Below, in pieces: positions 33,542-45,580 of a stretch of 64,000 bases of DNA. The notes under the pieces were generated by a model. It saw only the letters and a list, made by a program, of their open reading frames with translations, ran no database searches and had not been told where the DNA came from. Every line of letters begins with the position of its first letter. Position 1 is the stretch's first letter. Origin of the DNA: Stagonosporopsis chrysanthemi. Its lineage: Eukaryota > Ascomycota > Dothideomycetes > Pleosporales > Didymellaceae. Made by a program: the position numbers and the translations under genes. The stretch spans positions 1-64,000 of the forward strand of contig JAFISE010000045.1 in assembly GCA_022560025.1 (NCBI GenBank). Reading direction: 5' to 3'.

Positions 33542-35992
33542 TTAGACGGTCAGAGTTCCGCTTACCCTCAGGTCCCTGCTGGATGAACCAACATTGAACT
33601 TGTAGTCTCCACGCACAATCTGCCACTCTTGCTTCTCGACGTTCCAAACAGACAAATCACGGCGTCTCAACTGGAAGCTAGCCTTCGCGGTCCTGCCAGG
33701 CTCAATCTTGACCTTGTGGAAACCGCGCAGTTGGCGCGCTGGCTCGTCAGCAGCAGCAGGGAATTCAACGTAAAGCTGCGCGACCTCAGCACCGGCAACA
33801 TCGCCAGCATTGGTGATGTTAGTGCCGACTTCAACAACCACATCCCATAGATCCTCACGTCCACCAACAGCGAGATCGCCATTGGCAAACTCATCAGACA
33901 GAAGCTGAGTGTTGGACGCTATATCGACCTTGCTACCATAATTGAACATAGTATATGACAGGCCGAAACCGAACTCGTAACGAGGCGTCGAATTCTTCTG
34001 ATCAAAGTACTTGTAGTCGATGTAGTTGCCCTCAGAGAAAGTGATGACGGAGCCCTCACTGATCTGAGTGTTGGGATCGTAGTCGGACTCATTCTTAGCA
34101 ATGGTGTGGACGAGCTTGCCTGAAGGGTTGACATCGCCGAATAACACATCGTTGATGGCATGACCGGAGGATTGACCGAGAGGTCCACCATAAAGGATAC
34201 CAGTGACGTTCTCGTGAGTAACCCACTGGTCGAGGAGGCGGGGACCAACAGTGTTGACAACAACGATGGTGTTGTTGCAGTTGTCGGCGACGTAGTTAAC
34301 GAGGCTATGATACGTTAGTTGAAGAAGTGTTGTGCGCCTTGCGAGTACTCACTAGTCACCCTCAGCGTTGGCCAACTCGCTCCTGTCGCCGCCCTCACCG
34401 GCCCAGGCATTCAGAAAGACAACACAAGCCTCGGCGCCATCCGCAATGCCTAGGGTCGTTTCGGAAATCTGGGTACCAGCGCCGTCGCTAAGCTGCATGC
34501 CACCGGAGCTCTCGACAACAGTATTGTTGAGCCACCACTTGAGCATGAACCCGTCAGCCTGGGCACGCTCGTTGAATGCCTGGTAGGGAGTGACAAGGAA
34601 GGCACCAGAGGCCATGGCCGATCCACCGTTTTGAGACATGTGGCCGTCCATGGTAGCGTCCACACCAGACTGGACAGTGAGAGCTGTGTTGGGACCCATC
34701 AGACGCGGAGCCGCATGGATACCGAATATGGAAATGACCTTCTTATTTCTTAGAGGCAGGGCGTTGTTCGTGTTCTTGAGCAATGCGATGGACTCTGCGG
34801 CATATTGGCGAGCCATATCGCCGTGCTTACCACGTACGTCGATGTTATCGGTATAGCCAGCGTGTTCCGGGTAAGTCTGCTGGTTACCTTTGAAATAGCT
34901 CATCAACTGGCGGATGACCATGTCGTTGAGACGTGTTGACGTGAACGTTCCATTTGTGATACCAGCAACAAGGGTAGAGTTGCTCCAGTACGAAGAAGAG
35001 CCGTAGTCCAGTCCAGCATTGGCAGAGCCGAAGCTGGTGTGCTGACCGCCAACATCCGGTTGGACGAATCCAGGAAAACCAAGCTCGACCTTCAAGTATC
35101 TGGAGATCGCATCTTGATTTTCACATCCGTAGGTCCCGTTCACCTTGTTCATACAGCACATAGCTCCGCCAATACCCGCCTTGACCACATCGTAGAAAGG
35201 AGCGAGGTATGTCTCGTGAAATGCCTTATCACCAATCTCGACGTCGTAGGCTTCGCTTGAGGAGGAAGATGTCGAATTGCCAGAATCCTGACGACGGCGC
35301 ATCGAAGGTGGGCCTCCATTAGTCGAGTTGTCGCCAGGGCCGCCAGGGCCGCCTCCCATACCGCCACGGCTTTGCGAACCTGAGCGGTTGGTCTCCTGTT
35401 CGTTAAGAATGAAGTGCTTCGCGCTGGGAATGACTCCTGAAGCAACCATACCGCTTGCAACCTGGCCACCCAAGATTCCGGATAGGTAAGAGTCCGTGCC
35501 ATATGATTCACCACTACGGCCACCCCATGGAGAGCGTCCAAGAGGCTGTATGGTCGGAGCCGTAGCTACATTCACACCCTTTCCCTTAAATTCTGCACCA
35601 ACACCCTTGCCCTGACCGTAGGAGGCGGACCTATCCCAGGTCATTGCCATTGCAAGTCCAGCCGGCCAGGAGGTTACGAAGTAGTAGTTGATGGGATTCA
35701 CGGCGGAGTCGGAGCCCACAAAGGCAGTATAATTACCACCACTACCACCGGTAATGATGGACAACTTTTCATCGGTAGAGAGCGCCGCAACAAAATCAGA
35801 AGCCTTGTCGAAGGCATCTTGCCAGTCACCAAGCTTAACTTCAAGTTGTCAGCAAGATCCTCTTCGAGTGTGCAGCTACTTACTGGTACCAGAGCTCAGA
35901 ATAGCTTGGGGGTAGTTGGAAGAACTTGCGGCATCAACAGCTCCACCAAAGTAGAGTGCAGCCAGAAGCCAAATATCAGCCTTTAACATCAT
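33542..35992 (-). CDS. Secreted GH3 beta-glucosidase-like enzyme
   Basis: Exons complement(33542..34304, 34353..35838, 35884..35992) encode 785 residues; introns are 48 and 45 nt. A signal peptide covers about 1-21 (ending GAVDA). The TIM-barrel domain has APTIQPLGRSPWGGR, then AKHFILNEQETNR, then the nucleophile Asp near residue 298 in GFVQPDVGGQH. Most beta-glucosidases have SDW at that last site. The second domain has WAGEGGDRSEL, GPLGQSSGHAINDVLFGDVN and a C-terminal fibronectin-III-like domain starting near RYEFGFGLSYT. A Gly/Asn/Ser-rich insert of about 45 residues follows the NEQETNR block. It is likely extracellular; substrate preference is uncertain given the altered nucleophile context. 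Confidence 0.9.
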
Positions 35993-37601
35993 GCTGGATA
36001 TCTGAAGTCCCGTGGGAAGAAACGACTGTCTGGTCTATCGTAGACTCAAAAGCAAGCAGAAGCGAATGAATCGAGGTGAAGGGGTTACTGTTGGCAATGA
36101 AGCAGAATAGATCGTCGCCCCGAGTGTCTCTTAAACATCTTGAACTTTATGATGTCTGGATCTGATCGTGACAAGCTTCGTGGCTTCGTACAAGCCTCGC
36201 ACAGCACGGTGATGGCGTGGCTTACGACTGCCATGACGCTCTATGCGAATGCTACAACTTTGCAGTGCAGACCTCAAAATTAAGGAGGAATGTGCACGCG
36301 GCCTCCTGACTCAAGTGCATGTTAGAGATGGCCATGTACCAAATCTGATATGCTAGCGCGGCTGGCCGCGTATGCAGCAGGGATGCTGAGCAAAACGGTG
36401 GTCGACTGCAGCTGCAAACCACCCAAAAACGTCAATTGGCGACGATATTAAAGCTCAGACTGTCGGCTTGGTTGGCTCGAGGGTCGTGTCTTTTGACAGT
36501 TGCCACACAATGCCCGGTATCAAACTAGCCATGTGGTCCACCGGACATGCTCCACACGGACCATTTCCACGCTGAGGTTGGCTCTGTATAGCAGAAGTGG
36601 TGTTGCGAGCTGGCATTGACGGCCCGTGATGACCTTGTGACTAGCCTGGGTCGATCTTGTACCGGTTGTACGAGGTATATATATCTTTTGGACGCGTTGC
36701 CATACACAACGTTCTAGTGGGTCGTCACTGGTAGGCGAGTATACGCCGTGCTCGGAAGAGCTCTCATATCAAGTTGATGGCGACTTGCGTCCAACACACG
36801 TGCTGAGCGCCTGGGTTTTATCGCTTGTATGTCAGACTTGTCAGTCAATCAGACACATCAATCCTGTGAATCCTTGTTGTCAGGTCATTGGCGCCTTGCA
36901 GATCATTTGTGACCGGGCGCAGGGCCGCTGAGTCGTTGATAAAAGGGCGTGTAACTCATGGTACGTAATGGTTACAATCGGCCAGGAACCTGATGTCCCG
37001 GAGAAGGTATAAGTGGCCAGAGCTGTATCCTTCGCAAAGGCTTGATCTACGCACATGTGCAATATCGTAGTATTCTCAGGCAGTGCAACACCGCCGTAGA
37101 TATGGTCCAGAAACACACCCCGTTGCTGGAAGCCGCACGTGTGGTGTCGCCTGTGGATGACCGAGCAGCGACTTTGCGCAGCATGACTACACATCCAGCC
37201 GCAAACTGCTTCCTCGCTGTTGAACGTCCGGTCTTGCCATCTGACGACCTGCCATCAGCTCATCTTGCTACAGAGCACAGAGCATGCCTCAACGATCAGT
37301 CTTGATTGTGTTGCGTATATGGACGGGACTAGCTGAATAGTAGAATTTCGATACGGACGTCAGACATACGAGTAAAAAGTAATTTTTACACATTAGTAAA
37401 GATGGATATCGCGAGTCGAAGGACATGGGAGATAACCTCATGGTGGAACAGTTGGAGAGGCGGGGCGTGATGAGTGGAGACTAGCGCCAACGCGTGGATG
37501 ACGCGACGCGTATTCTTTGGAAAGAGCCGCGGCAATGTCCTAAAACAAAACCTCATACTCTTTTGATCTCTTCGGTCGTAGCAGTGTAATATACCAACAC
37601 G
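35993..37601. other. Intergenic between divergent GH3 and MSH2 genes
   Basis: 1.6 kb holding both promoters. No credible coding frame. MSH2-proximal sequence near 37500-37520 contains ACGCGTG and ACGCGACGCGT. These resemble MluI cell-cycle box elements (ACGCGT) known upstream of yeast DNA-repair genes, but the match is short. Confidence 0.4.
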
Positions 37602-40420
37602 ATGGCGTCTAGACCGGAGATGCGTGAGGATGACGAGTCGGGCTTCTGCAAGTTCTTTCGCAATCTGCCACACGAGAACGACGACACGATTCGAATCTTC
37701 GACCGAGGCGACTACTACAGTGCTCATGGCGAGGATGCGAAGTTTATCGCAGATAGCGTACGTCTTTCATTCCTCCCTCCTGATGCCTAGACTGATAGTA
37801 GTTGTAGATCTATCGAACCACAGCTGTACTCCGTAAGTTAGGACGAGAACCCGGCCTCGACTCAGTCACCATGACTACCATGGTGTTCCGCAATTTCCTT
37901 CGAGACGCTCTTTTCCGATTGAGCAAGCGCATTGAGATATGGCAGTCGACGGGGAAGCGGATGGACTGGAAGGTGGCCAAGCAAGCATCACCCGGCAATT
38001 TGCAAGACCTCGAAGACGAGTTGGGCGGTCACATTGAAAACTCGCCAATCATACTCGCGGTCAAGGTGTCTGCCAAAGCCTCGGAAGCTCGCAACGTCGG
38101 TGTCTGCTTTGCAGATGCGAGTGTCCGCGAGCTTGGGGTAACGGAGTTCCTCGATAATGACCTCTATTCAAACTTCGAGTCGCTACTCATTCAGCTCGGC
38201 GTAAAGGAGTGTTTGATACAAGCGGAGGGCAACAAGAAGGATGTGGAGCTCAATAAGCTGCGGACGATAGCCGACAATTGTGGATGCGCTGTGGCAGAGC
38301 GAGGTGTGGCAGACTTTGGGACAAAAGATATCGAGCAGGATCTTCCTCGACTGCTAAAGGATGAGGGTGTCGCCGGAACACTACCACAAACCGACCTCAA
38401 ACTGGCGATGGGCGCAGCAGCTTGTCTGATCAAGTACCTGGGCGTCATGTCTGATTCATCCAATTTCGGCCAATACCAGTTGTACCAGCACGACCTCACA
38501 CAGTACATGAAACTCGATGCCGCCGCGCTGAAGGCTCTTAATTTGATGCCGGGTCCAAGGGACGGAGCGAAGAACATGAGCTTGTACGGCTTGCTAAACC
38601 ATTGCAAGACGCCGACGGGTAGCCGACTGCTCTCGCAATGGCTGAAACAGCCTTTGATGAATCTGGCTGAGATTGAGCGGCGACAGCAGCTTGTAGAAGC
38701 GTTCGTCAACGACACCGAGCTACGACAGACTATGCAGGAAGAGCATCTGCGGTCGATACCGGACCTCTATCGCCTTGCGAAGAAGTTCCAGCGCAAGGCG
38801 GCGAATCTGGAGGATGTAGTCCGCGCATATCAAGTTGTCATTCGGCTCCCTGGATTTCTTGAGTCACTGGACGCGGTCATGGATGAGCAGTACAAAGAGC
38901 CCCTTGATGCCGAATACACCTCGAAGCTACGACAGTATTCGGCCGCATTCGTGGGCCTTCAAGACATGGTCGAGACGACAGTAGATCTGGAGGCGCTCGA
39001 CAATCACGAGTTCATCATCAAGCCAGAGTTTGACGAGGCACTGCGTACGATTCGTAAGCGCCTTGATAGGCTCAAGCGCGAGATGGAGTCGGAGCATATG
39101 AAGGCAGGTGATGATTTGAATCAGGACATCGAGAAAAAGTTGTTCCTGGAGAACCACAAAGTCCATGGCTGGTGCTTCAGGTTGACAAGAAACGAAGCAG
39201 GCTGCATTCGACAGAAGAAGCAATACCAGGAAATATCGACGCAGAAGAACGGCGTCTACTTCACAACTCCCTCTTTGCTGGAGAAACGACGTGAATTCGA
39301 CCAGCTCTCCGATAATTACAACCGAACACAATCTGGACTCGTAAACGAGGTCGTCGCAGTAGCGTCCTCGTACGTTCCCGTTATAGAGAAGTTGGCAGCA
39401 GTGCTGGCACACCTCGATGTCATTATTGCTTTTGCACACGTCTCAGTACACGCACCAACATCCTACACACGACCAACTATGCATCCCCGAGGTACAGGTA
39501 ACACCGTACTGAAGGAAGCCCGACATCCATGTCTCGAGATGCAGGACGACATCTCCTTTATCACCAACGACGTTAGCTTAATGCGCAACGAGAGCGAGTT
39601 CCTGATCATCACCGGTCCCAACATGGGCGGCAAGTCGACGTACATTCGACAGATTGGCGTCATCGCGCTCATGGCGCAGATCGGATGCTTTGTCCCAGCC
39701 GCAGAAGCCGAGCTTACCATCTTCGACTGCATACTTGCCAGGGTGGGTGCGAGTGACAGCCAGATCAAGGGTGTGTCGACATTCATGGCGGAGATGCTAG
39801 AAACTGCCAACATTCTCAAGTCCGCCACCAAGGAGTCTCTTATCATCATCGACGAACTCGGTCGCGGTACAAGCACATACGATGGGTTCGGTCTGGCATG
39901 GGCCATCTCCGAGTATATTGTCAAGGAAATCGGCGCGTTTGCCTTGTTTGCAACGCACTTCCACGAGCTTACTGCACTTGCCGACACATATCCGCAAGTC
40001 GAGAATCTCCACGTTGTCGCACACATCTCAGAGGGTAGCACAGAGACGGAGAGCGGAATGCAGAAGAAGCGCGAAGTCATTCTCCTTTACAAGGTCGAGC
40101 CAGGTTTCTCAGACCAGTCGTTTGGCATCCACGTCGCCGAGCTAGTCCGTTTCCCCCAGAAGGTCATCAATATGGCCAAGCGAAAGGCCGACGAGCTTGA
40201 GGACTTTGCAGGAAAGCACGAGGAAGGATTCGTCCAGGCGAGCAGAGAAGACGTCGAAGAGGGAAGCAAGCTGCTCAAGGAAATGCTGGCCAAGTGGAAG
40301 GAGGAGGTTGAGAGCAAGGGCTTGACCAAGAAGCAGCAGGTCGAGCGCATGCGTGAGCTGGTCAAGGAGAACCAGGCGCTGCAGGCGAACGGGTTCTTCA
40401 AGGGTATTCAGGCACTGTAA
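37602..40420 (+). CDS. msh2: DNA mismatch repair ATPase MSH2
   Basis: Exons 37602..37757 and 37808..40420 (50-nt intron) encode 922 residues, a normal MSH2 length. The N-terminal mismatch-binding domain begins GFCKFFRNLP and FDRGDYYSAHGEDA. The connector, lever and clamp domains follow without gaps. The ATPase has Walker A GPNMGGKST (about 655-663), Walker B LIIIDELGRGTSTYDG (about 727-742) and ATHFHEL. The C-terminal helix-turn-helix and coiled-coil region (KRKADELEDF onward) mediates pairing with MSH6 or MSH3. It recognises mismatches and small loops in the nucleus. No defect is visible. Confidence 0.98.
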
Positions 40421-40702
40421 AGTATGTGTTGTATTTTTTCAGCGTGGTGTTCAACTTCGGGGGACTTCTCATGGGTGCATTTGAAAGGGTCAGTACAGCT
40501 TTAGCGACATACCAGCAATACGAATGATTCCACGTTGATGCGCAGCGTTGGTGCCCGAACGGCCAATGACGTGTTGTAGCACAAGCGCCGACCCCGCCAA
40601 TGTCCGCATGCCGCCTTCCATGCCACAGCTCAGCTATCTACTGCACCAACTTGACAGCTCCGGATCCTGTTTCGTTCAGCGTTCTTCCACTCACCTACAG
40701 AT
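40421..40702. other. Short intergenic between MSH2 and IST1
   Basis: 282 bp, same-strand junction. No feature recognised. Confidence 0.4.
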
Positions 40703-41718
40703 ATGGCGCCGTCACAATCACTCGTTGTAAGTATGCATCGCAGGATAACGGCACTCCTAGCTAACGAAGCTTAGAACAAGCTCAAGGTGCAGCTCAAGCT
40801 GTCGATATCGCGGCTGCGCATGGTGCAGCAAAAGGACACAGCAAAGGCAAAGCAACAAAGGCGCGAAATGGCGCAGCTTCTCGAGGTGCGCATAACGTTC
40901 TACACGGCCTGCGTTCGAACCTATGCGACTAGGCATCCGTACAGCATCAAGGTTGACAGCGTTAGATCGGCAAGCTCCAGTCGGCACGGATACGGGTCGA
41001 GAACATCATTCGTAGCGACATAACCACGGAACTTCACGAGATCCTCGAACTGTACTGTGAACTGCTCCTCGCACGCTCCCAGCTCCTCGACCAAACTACG
41101 CCCTCCCACACCTCCACACCAATTCCCCTCGACCCCGCGCTCGAAGAAGCAGTACGAAGCATAATATACGCTGCTCCGCGCACAGAGATCAAGGAACTGC
41201 ACCAGGTCCGAGCATATCTCGTGGAGAAGTTTGGGAAGGAGGTAGCGGTCGCCGCAATGGAGGGGGAGGGTGTTGCGGAGCGCGTCGCGAAGAAGCTCGA
41301 AGCCAAGACACCCAGCGAAGAACTAGTGGACGCATATTTGGGGGAGATTGCGCGGTTCTATGGTGTTCCTTTTGGTGCGCCGCAGGCATCGTCGGATGAC
41401 GATGAACCGAGCGGAGGTGTGGCGGAGGAAGCAGACACGGAGGTGCCGTTGACCATAGACGGGAAGAAGGACGAAGAGAGGGAAGCGCTGGTCAAGGCGA
41501 CACCACCGAGGACTGTAGGGCCGCAGAGTCCGCTGCGGGTTGTGCCGCCGAGCCCAAGTACAGACAACGTCGCGCCGAGGCTGAAGCTGCCAGGCACGGC
41601 AGCGGCAAAGGTGCAGAAGTCGGCCGAGAAGAAGATGCCAGCGAAGGACAATGGCCCCGGGGGGAAGATACCAGATGTTGATGAATTGTCGAGGCGGTTT
41701 GCTGAGCTAAAGCGGTGA
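40703..41718 (+). CDS. ist1: IST1, ESCRT-III-like regulator of Vps4
   Basis: Exons 40703..40726, 40775..40885 and 40966..41718 encode 295 residues; introns are 48 and 80 nt. The N-terminal helical domain carries NKLKVQLKLSISRLRM and the hallmark IGKLQSARIRVENIIRSD. YCELLLAR and the helix LHQVRAYLVEKFGKE follow. The middle (about 170-275) is acidic and proline-rich. The last residues, DVDELSRRFAELKR, fit the MIM1 consensus (LxxRxxxLK/R) that binds the MIT domain of Vps4. IST1 modulates Vps4 during multivesicular body sorting and membrane scission. Start and splice sites are all supported by family similarity. Confidence 0.95.
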
Positions 41719-42101
41719 GCTGCGGTCACGAAGCTAGGCCTTGTGGAAATGCAATGGACTTCTACATCATCTACACAGCCATAATATGACTGCTGCAAGC
41801 GACACAATCGGAGGCTCTTTTCAATGTGACTTGCAAGTGTACCAAGCAGTCAATGTCGATTACTCGCCAGCACTCAACTCAGTGGCATAGTGCTCTTTCT
41901 GTGGCTGAGCAGATGTACTGTAGTGGGGCAATCACACGTGGAGAAGGCAACGTCATGCCCCGCGCCTGCTTCTGGACCTCTCACCACAACACAGCCTCCA
42001 CAGGACGTGTACAAAACCACAACACTTTCCAAATCGCAGAGACCATCTTAGAATCTCTATCCAAAGCTTCCGCCCACACCGAACAGCCCTCAAAACTCGT
42101 C
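41719..42101. other. Intergenic between IST1 and CUE-protein genes
   Basis: 383 bp. The frame of the next gene is open upstream to 41826, but that part lacks the compositional character of the protein. Confidence 0.4.
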
Positions 42102-42728
42102 ATGGCCAACACCAATCCGTGGCAGGACGAGCACAGCTCAACGCCTCACGGCAGCGGCGGCTACCAAAGCCCACCACCCGCACAAGCTCATGGTGTCTCG
42201 AATCACAACCCATACTCAGCATACCAAGACCAAACTTCCCACACTCAATACACTCCTCCGGACCACCCACCGCCAAACCACAGTCCTAGTTACGGGCAGT
42301 CAAACTTCCAGAACGATGTAGACCCGTGGGCGCAGTACCAATCACCTGACTTCAACCCCAACCCGCAACAGCCACCATCAAATCCCTCAAACCCGTCTTC
42401 CGGTCACCAGTTCCGCGTGCCGCCGCTCAACTCCGAGACGCAGAACTTCCAGGGCTTGAACGATAACAACTACGAAGTTCCGCCTGGCCTGCCTCCACGA
42501 CGGACTGGCACAGATCTCGCGCTACCCCAGGGCCAGGACCGCAGCCATCAAATTGAGGTCATGCAGAGCTATGAGGCGAGGGGACGGAAGGACGAGCATG
42601 ACCAGAACGTGGAGATTTTGCAGCGCGAGTTTCCGAAGATCGACGGGAGCTTGATTGCGGCAATTTACGGGGACAGTCAGAGCTTGAGTGCAACGAGGGA
42701 AATGCTGGGGGAATTGGATAGGGAGTAG
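42102..42728 (+). CDS. CUE-domain protein with disordered N-terminus
   Basis: The start at MANTNPWQDE (42102) gives 208 residues. Residues 1-150 are Pro/Gln/Asn/Ser-rich and probably disordered, with NPWQ- and NPYSAYQ-type motifs. A CUE ubiquitin-binding domain occupies about residues 160-205. Its NVEILQREFPKIDGSLIAA provides the first helix with the FP-type motif, and ATREMLGEL the last helix. CUE domains bind monoubiquitin. Together with the neighbouring IST1 gene this suggests endosomal or ubiquitin-dependent trafficking, but shared location alone is weak evidence. Confidence 0.85.
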   Translation: MANTNPWQDEHSSTPHGSGGYQSPPPAQAHGVSNHNPYSAYQDQTSHTQYTPPDHPPPNHSPSYGQSNFQNDVDPWAQYQSPDFNPNPQQPPSNPSNPSSGHQFRVPPLNSETQNFQGLNDNNYEVPPGLPPRRTGTDLALPQGQDRSHQIEVMQSYEARGRKDEHDQNVEILQREFPKIDGSLIAAIYGDSQSLSATREMLGELDRE

Positions 42729-43357
42729 AGAGGAAAGAACTCGTTGGATGCGAGGTGGTACATTTACACTTTCACGAATATATTCGAACCCTCTGTTGAT
42801 ATATTGGGCTTCTGTGCGTCTCAAGCTGCCGATTTTGGAAGTTAGCGCCACACGACGGAGTTCGTGGTTTCACAAGCCGTGTACTGAGATAGGCAGACAT
42901 CACGCCTGGGCTGTGTCAAAGCCACAGTGTCTAACACTGCGCGACGGCGCGCCTCCACTTATGTCCCATGATGTACAAAAGCACCTAGAATCTCCATTGC
43001 TGACAGCGTCCGACATACACCGGTCACATCAAGTGCATACATAAATAAGCTGATAAACAAAAGCTCCCTGTTCTGACTTGCAGAGACAACGAACGAACAC
43101 CAGCCATGTTATCCAGTTCGAAATCACCCGTTACTGAATTGTAAAAGCCCGGAGTACCCACACCTCACGATGACATACCTCCACCCTTATACACAGATAT
43201 TGCAGCAGACGTGACCTCGCTTCTGCACAGCGATCCCAAGGAGATGATAAGCGTGCCCATGGTGCACAGTCACGAGAACACGCGCTTGCGCGACGTTCTG
43301 TGACCGTTCAAACGAGGGCGAGGGAAGGGCATAACGCAGACTGTTGCTGTCCGGAAA
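42729..43357. other. Intergenic, no gene seen
   Basis: About 630 bp with only short frames. Confidence 0.4.
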
Positions 43358-43870
43358 ATGACGAGGGAGTACGTCTCTTTGCCTCACCTTTCACCACCTG
43401 ACCTCTCTATCCAACGCAGTGCTGGCCCGCACAGACACTACCTCAAGCACTGCGCGCGCGATGCGGCGGGGACATATATCGGAAGCGAGAAGGCTGCCGT
43501 TGATGCGGGGCTGGTGTTCGTGCCTAGCAAAGGCAGTAGCCAGCAGTTGCTGGAGCAGGTCAGGAAGGTTGCGTTCGGTAAGGAGCATGGGCAGGGTGCG
43601 TTTCAGGTGGGGTATACGATGGAGTATCGGGGGACGGAGAGTAGGGAGAGGTACAGCATGTTGTTGGATGTGGTAAGGATATCGTTTGCAAGGATACAAC
43701 TAGTGACTGGACGGAGTCGATTGTGTTCTATCGCGCAGGCGTTGCATCGGGCGTCGTTTATTTCGCAATCGCCCAGTATGTCGCGTGTACACTGTTGCTC
43801 CTACCCGGTCATCAGCAGGGTTAGTGTCGATCCGGCCGAGAGGTTAGCGTCGATCCAGCTGGGACACTAG
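43358..43870 (+). CDS. Small protein of unknown function
   Basis: I do not recognise this family. An 11-nt first exon (43358..43368) is followed by a convincing 51-nt intron with GTACGT donor, CTGAC branch and CGCAG acceptor. The second exon starts at 43420 and reads MTRDAGPHRHYLKHCARDA across the junction, then GTYIGSEKAAVDAGLVFVPS and GAFQVGYTMEYRGTE. If the frame runs on, the protein has 153 residues. A second in-frame intron at 43673-43738 (GTAAGG to CGCAG) would shorten it by 22 residues. Composition and splice sites look genuine up to about LLDV; the C-terminal part is doubtful. The gene ends about 100 bp from tRNA-Lys. Confidence 0.5.
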   Translation: MTREYVSLPHLSPPDLSIQRSAGPHRHYLKHCARDAAGTYIGSEKAAVDAGLVFVPSKGSSQQLLEQVRKVAFGKEHGQGAFQVGYTMEYRGTESRERYSMLLDVVRISFARIQLVTGRSRLCSIAQALHRASFISQSPSMSRVHCCSYPVISRVSVDPAERLASIQLGH

Positions 43871-43960
43871 CCGGATTCGGTGTCACCACCACTGCCAGCA
43901 AAAAAACTTCATACCACAATATCTCGACAACCAGAAATCGGATCGAGGAGCTTTTTGGAC

Positions 43961-43965
43961 AAAAA
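43961..43965 (-). terminator. Pol III T-run terminator of tRNA-Lys
   Basis: TTTTT on the minus strand, 7 nt beyond the tRNA 3' end. Confidence 0.75.
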
Positions 43966-43972
43966 GAATCAC

Positions 43973-44045
43973 AGCCCGACGTGGGGCTCGAACCCACAAC
44001 CTTGAGATTAAGAGTCTCACGCGCTACCGATTGTGCCAGCCGGGC
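43973..44045 (-). tRNA. trnK-CUU: tRNA-Lys (anticodon CUU)
   Basis: 73 nt without intron. The acceptor stem pairs GCCCGGC with GTCGGGC (one G-T). The D arm contains the A box TGGCACAATCGGT. The anticodon loop CTCTTAA gives CUU. The T arm contains the B box GGTTCGAGCCC. The discriminator base is T. Confidence 0.96.
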
Positions 44046-44836
44046 TTGGTGCTGTTGGTTTGATGAAAGAAGGGCAAAGCCTAAAGGGTATAGCCTCAGA
44101 ATTCTTCTGGCAGTGCTGGGAGACATGCCTGGAATCGATATGGTTCCACGTTGCCCTTGTTTGCGAAGCGTGAGGTTTTCCAGGGCAAAGAAGTTTTGTG
44201 GGTGGGTCGAGCGGCGGGCATCGGCGAATCCCTATTGGTTCGGCGGGTCTGCTGCGCAGCTATCGGTATCATGGTCCTGATCGTGAGCCTTGAACAGCAT
44301 TGGAATATGATTTTGAATAATTCGGAGGGAATTCGTTAGGTAGTTGGATTGTGACCGATGGGAGAGAGTCTTAAGCCCGTGTCGACACGTGGAAGTTGCA
44401 GCTCAACGGACTGCGTCACTAGCGTGGAGCATCGCACGTGTCTTCAGCAATAAACGTAGTCTTCTTCTTGTACACTCCTGCTAATGTCATATCATCGCAT
44501 CGCGCCATAGACTCCATTGCCTTATCGCTGGCTTCGACTGGGCTAGAATCTGCTTGATTGCATTCGATCTACTAACGCCGGATCTCCATGGAAGGTGACC
44601 TGGTACTTTAATCTCTTACTTGCAGCGCCATTCATTCGATGCAATCCACAGACTGCGATTACACACTGCTTCTATACTCAGGCCTCACCAGCTGTCTTGC
44701 CATCTATACACATCGTACAACCCATAGAAACTAATCAGCCTATACGTCCACCCAACGAGTTTGTGGAGAAGTATGGACGTATCTCAATCAGGCCCATTAG
44801 GTCGAAACCAGCACTGCTCGGACCCAGAGCGCAATG
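44046..44836. other. Intergenic, no gene seen
   Basis: About 790 bp between the tRNA and the small membrane protein gene. Only short frames without character. Confidence 0.45.
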
Positions 44837-45115
44837 CTACTTCTGCTCGCCCTTCTTTTCATCTCTCGCCCTTTGACTGTAGAGCTTTTCCTGGTGGTTT
44901 TGGCTGGGCTTCTTCTCTATCCTGTCGAGCGCGTCTTCGATAAGGCCGATGTGACCTCGTAGTGTTCCTTCGATCTCGTCCAGACGTGCTTCTTGCTCTT
45001 CGAGGTTGTAGTTGAGCTTTGACTGTAGATAGTAGGTTGCAGATCCAATTGCAACGACATTGCCTGTGAGTGGTACCAGGACTTTGGGTCTTAGGAGCGT
45101 GTTGAAGAAAGACAT
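44837..45115 (-). CDS. Small membrane-anchored coiled-coil protein
   Basis: An intronless frame of 92 residues. The N-terminus MSFFNTLLRPKVLVPLTG leads into a short hydrophobic segment (about 12-30, VLVPLTGNVVAIGSATYYL). A charged helix with heptad-like spacing (about 38-70, EEQEARLDEIEG and IEDALDRIEKK) follows, and the tail is basic. Layout and size resemble small mitochondrial inner-membrane proteins, but I cannot name a family. It diverges from the polymerase eta gene, with 465 bp between starts. The regular amphipathic pattern argues against a chance frame. Confidence 0.6.
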   Translation of the reverse strand: MSFFNTLLRPKVLVPLTGNVVAIGSATYYLQSKLNYNLEEQEARLDEIEGTLRGHIGLIEDALDRIEKKPSQNHQEKLYSQRARDEKKGEQK

Positions 45116-45580
45116 GAGGGCCGTGTGAGATTATCAGAAAGGGTTTGGTAGGTATGCTGCAACTGAGAACCAATGTGACATATTACAGGCAGGTTGGTAT
45201 CAGGATGGCGAATATCTTAGTTTTTGAATCATGACGACATCGACCCTCTACACCAACAGACTCACTGCGTCCGAATGCCATTGCATGAGTGCATGTATCG
45301 TAATGTAGAAGGTCAAGTAGTAACAACAACCTCAAGATCTCTGACAAAACTGCTGTCATTGTGGAGCTCAAGCATAAGACGTAGTGGACTGGTGGCGCTC
45401 TTGGAGTGGTAAGTGCAGGTGGGTCAGCCGTGAACGACCGCATGACCACGCGAAGACGCGCCTCGCGCCTGCCGCGACGCACAGCTGCGACTGCAACCGC
45501 GACGCCTACTGCACGTGCATAACATCACAATTTCCAAGCAATCACGTACACTCAGACATTATGCCCTGATAAAACCCAGG
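45116..45580. promoter_or_regulatory. Divergent promoter region (small protein / polymerase eta)
   Basis: 465 bp holding both start regions. No specific site assigned. Confidence 0.35.
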
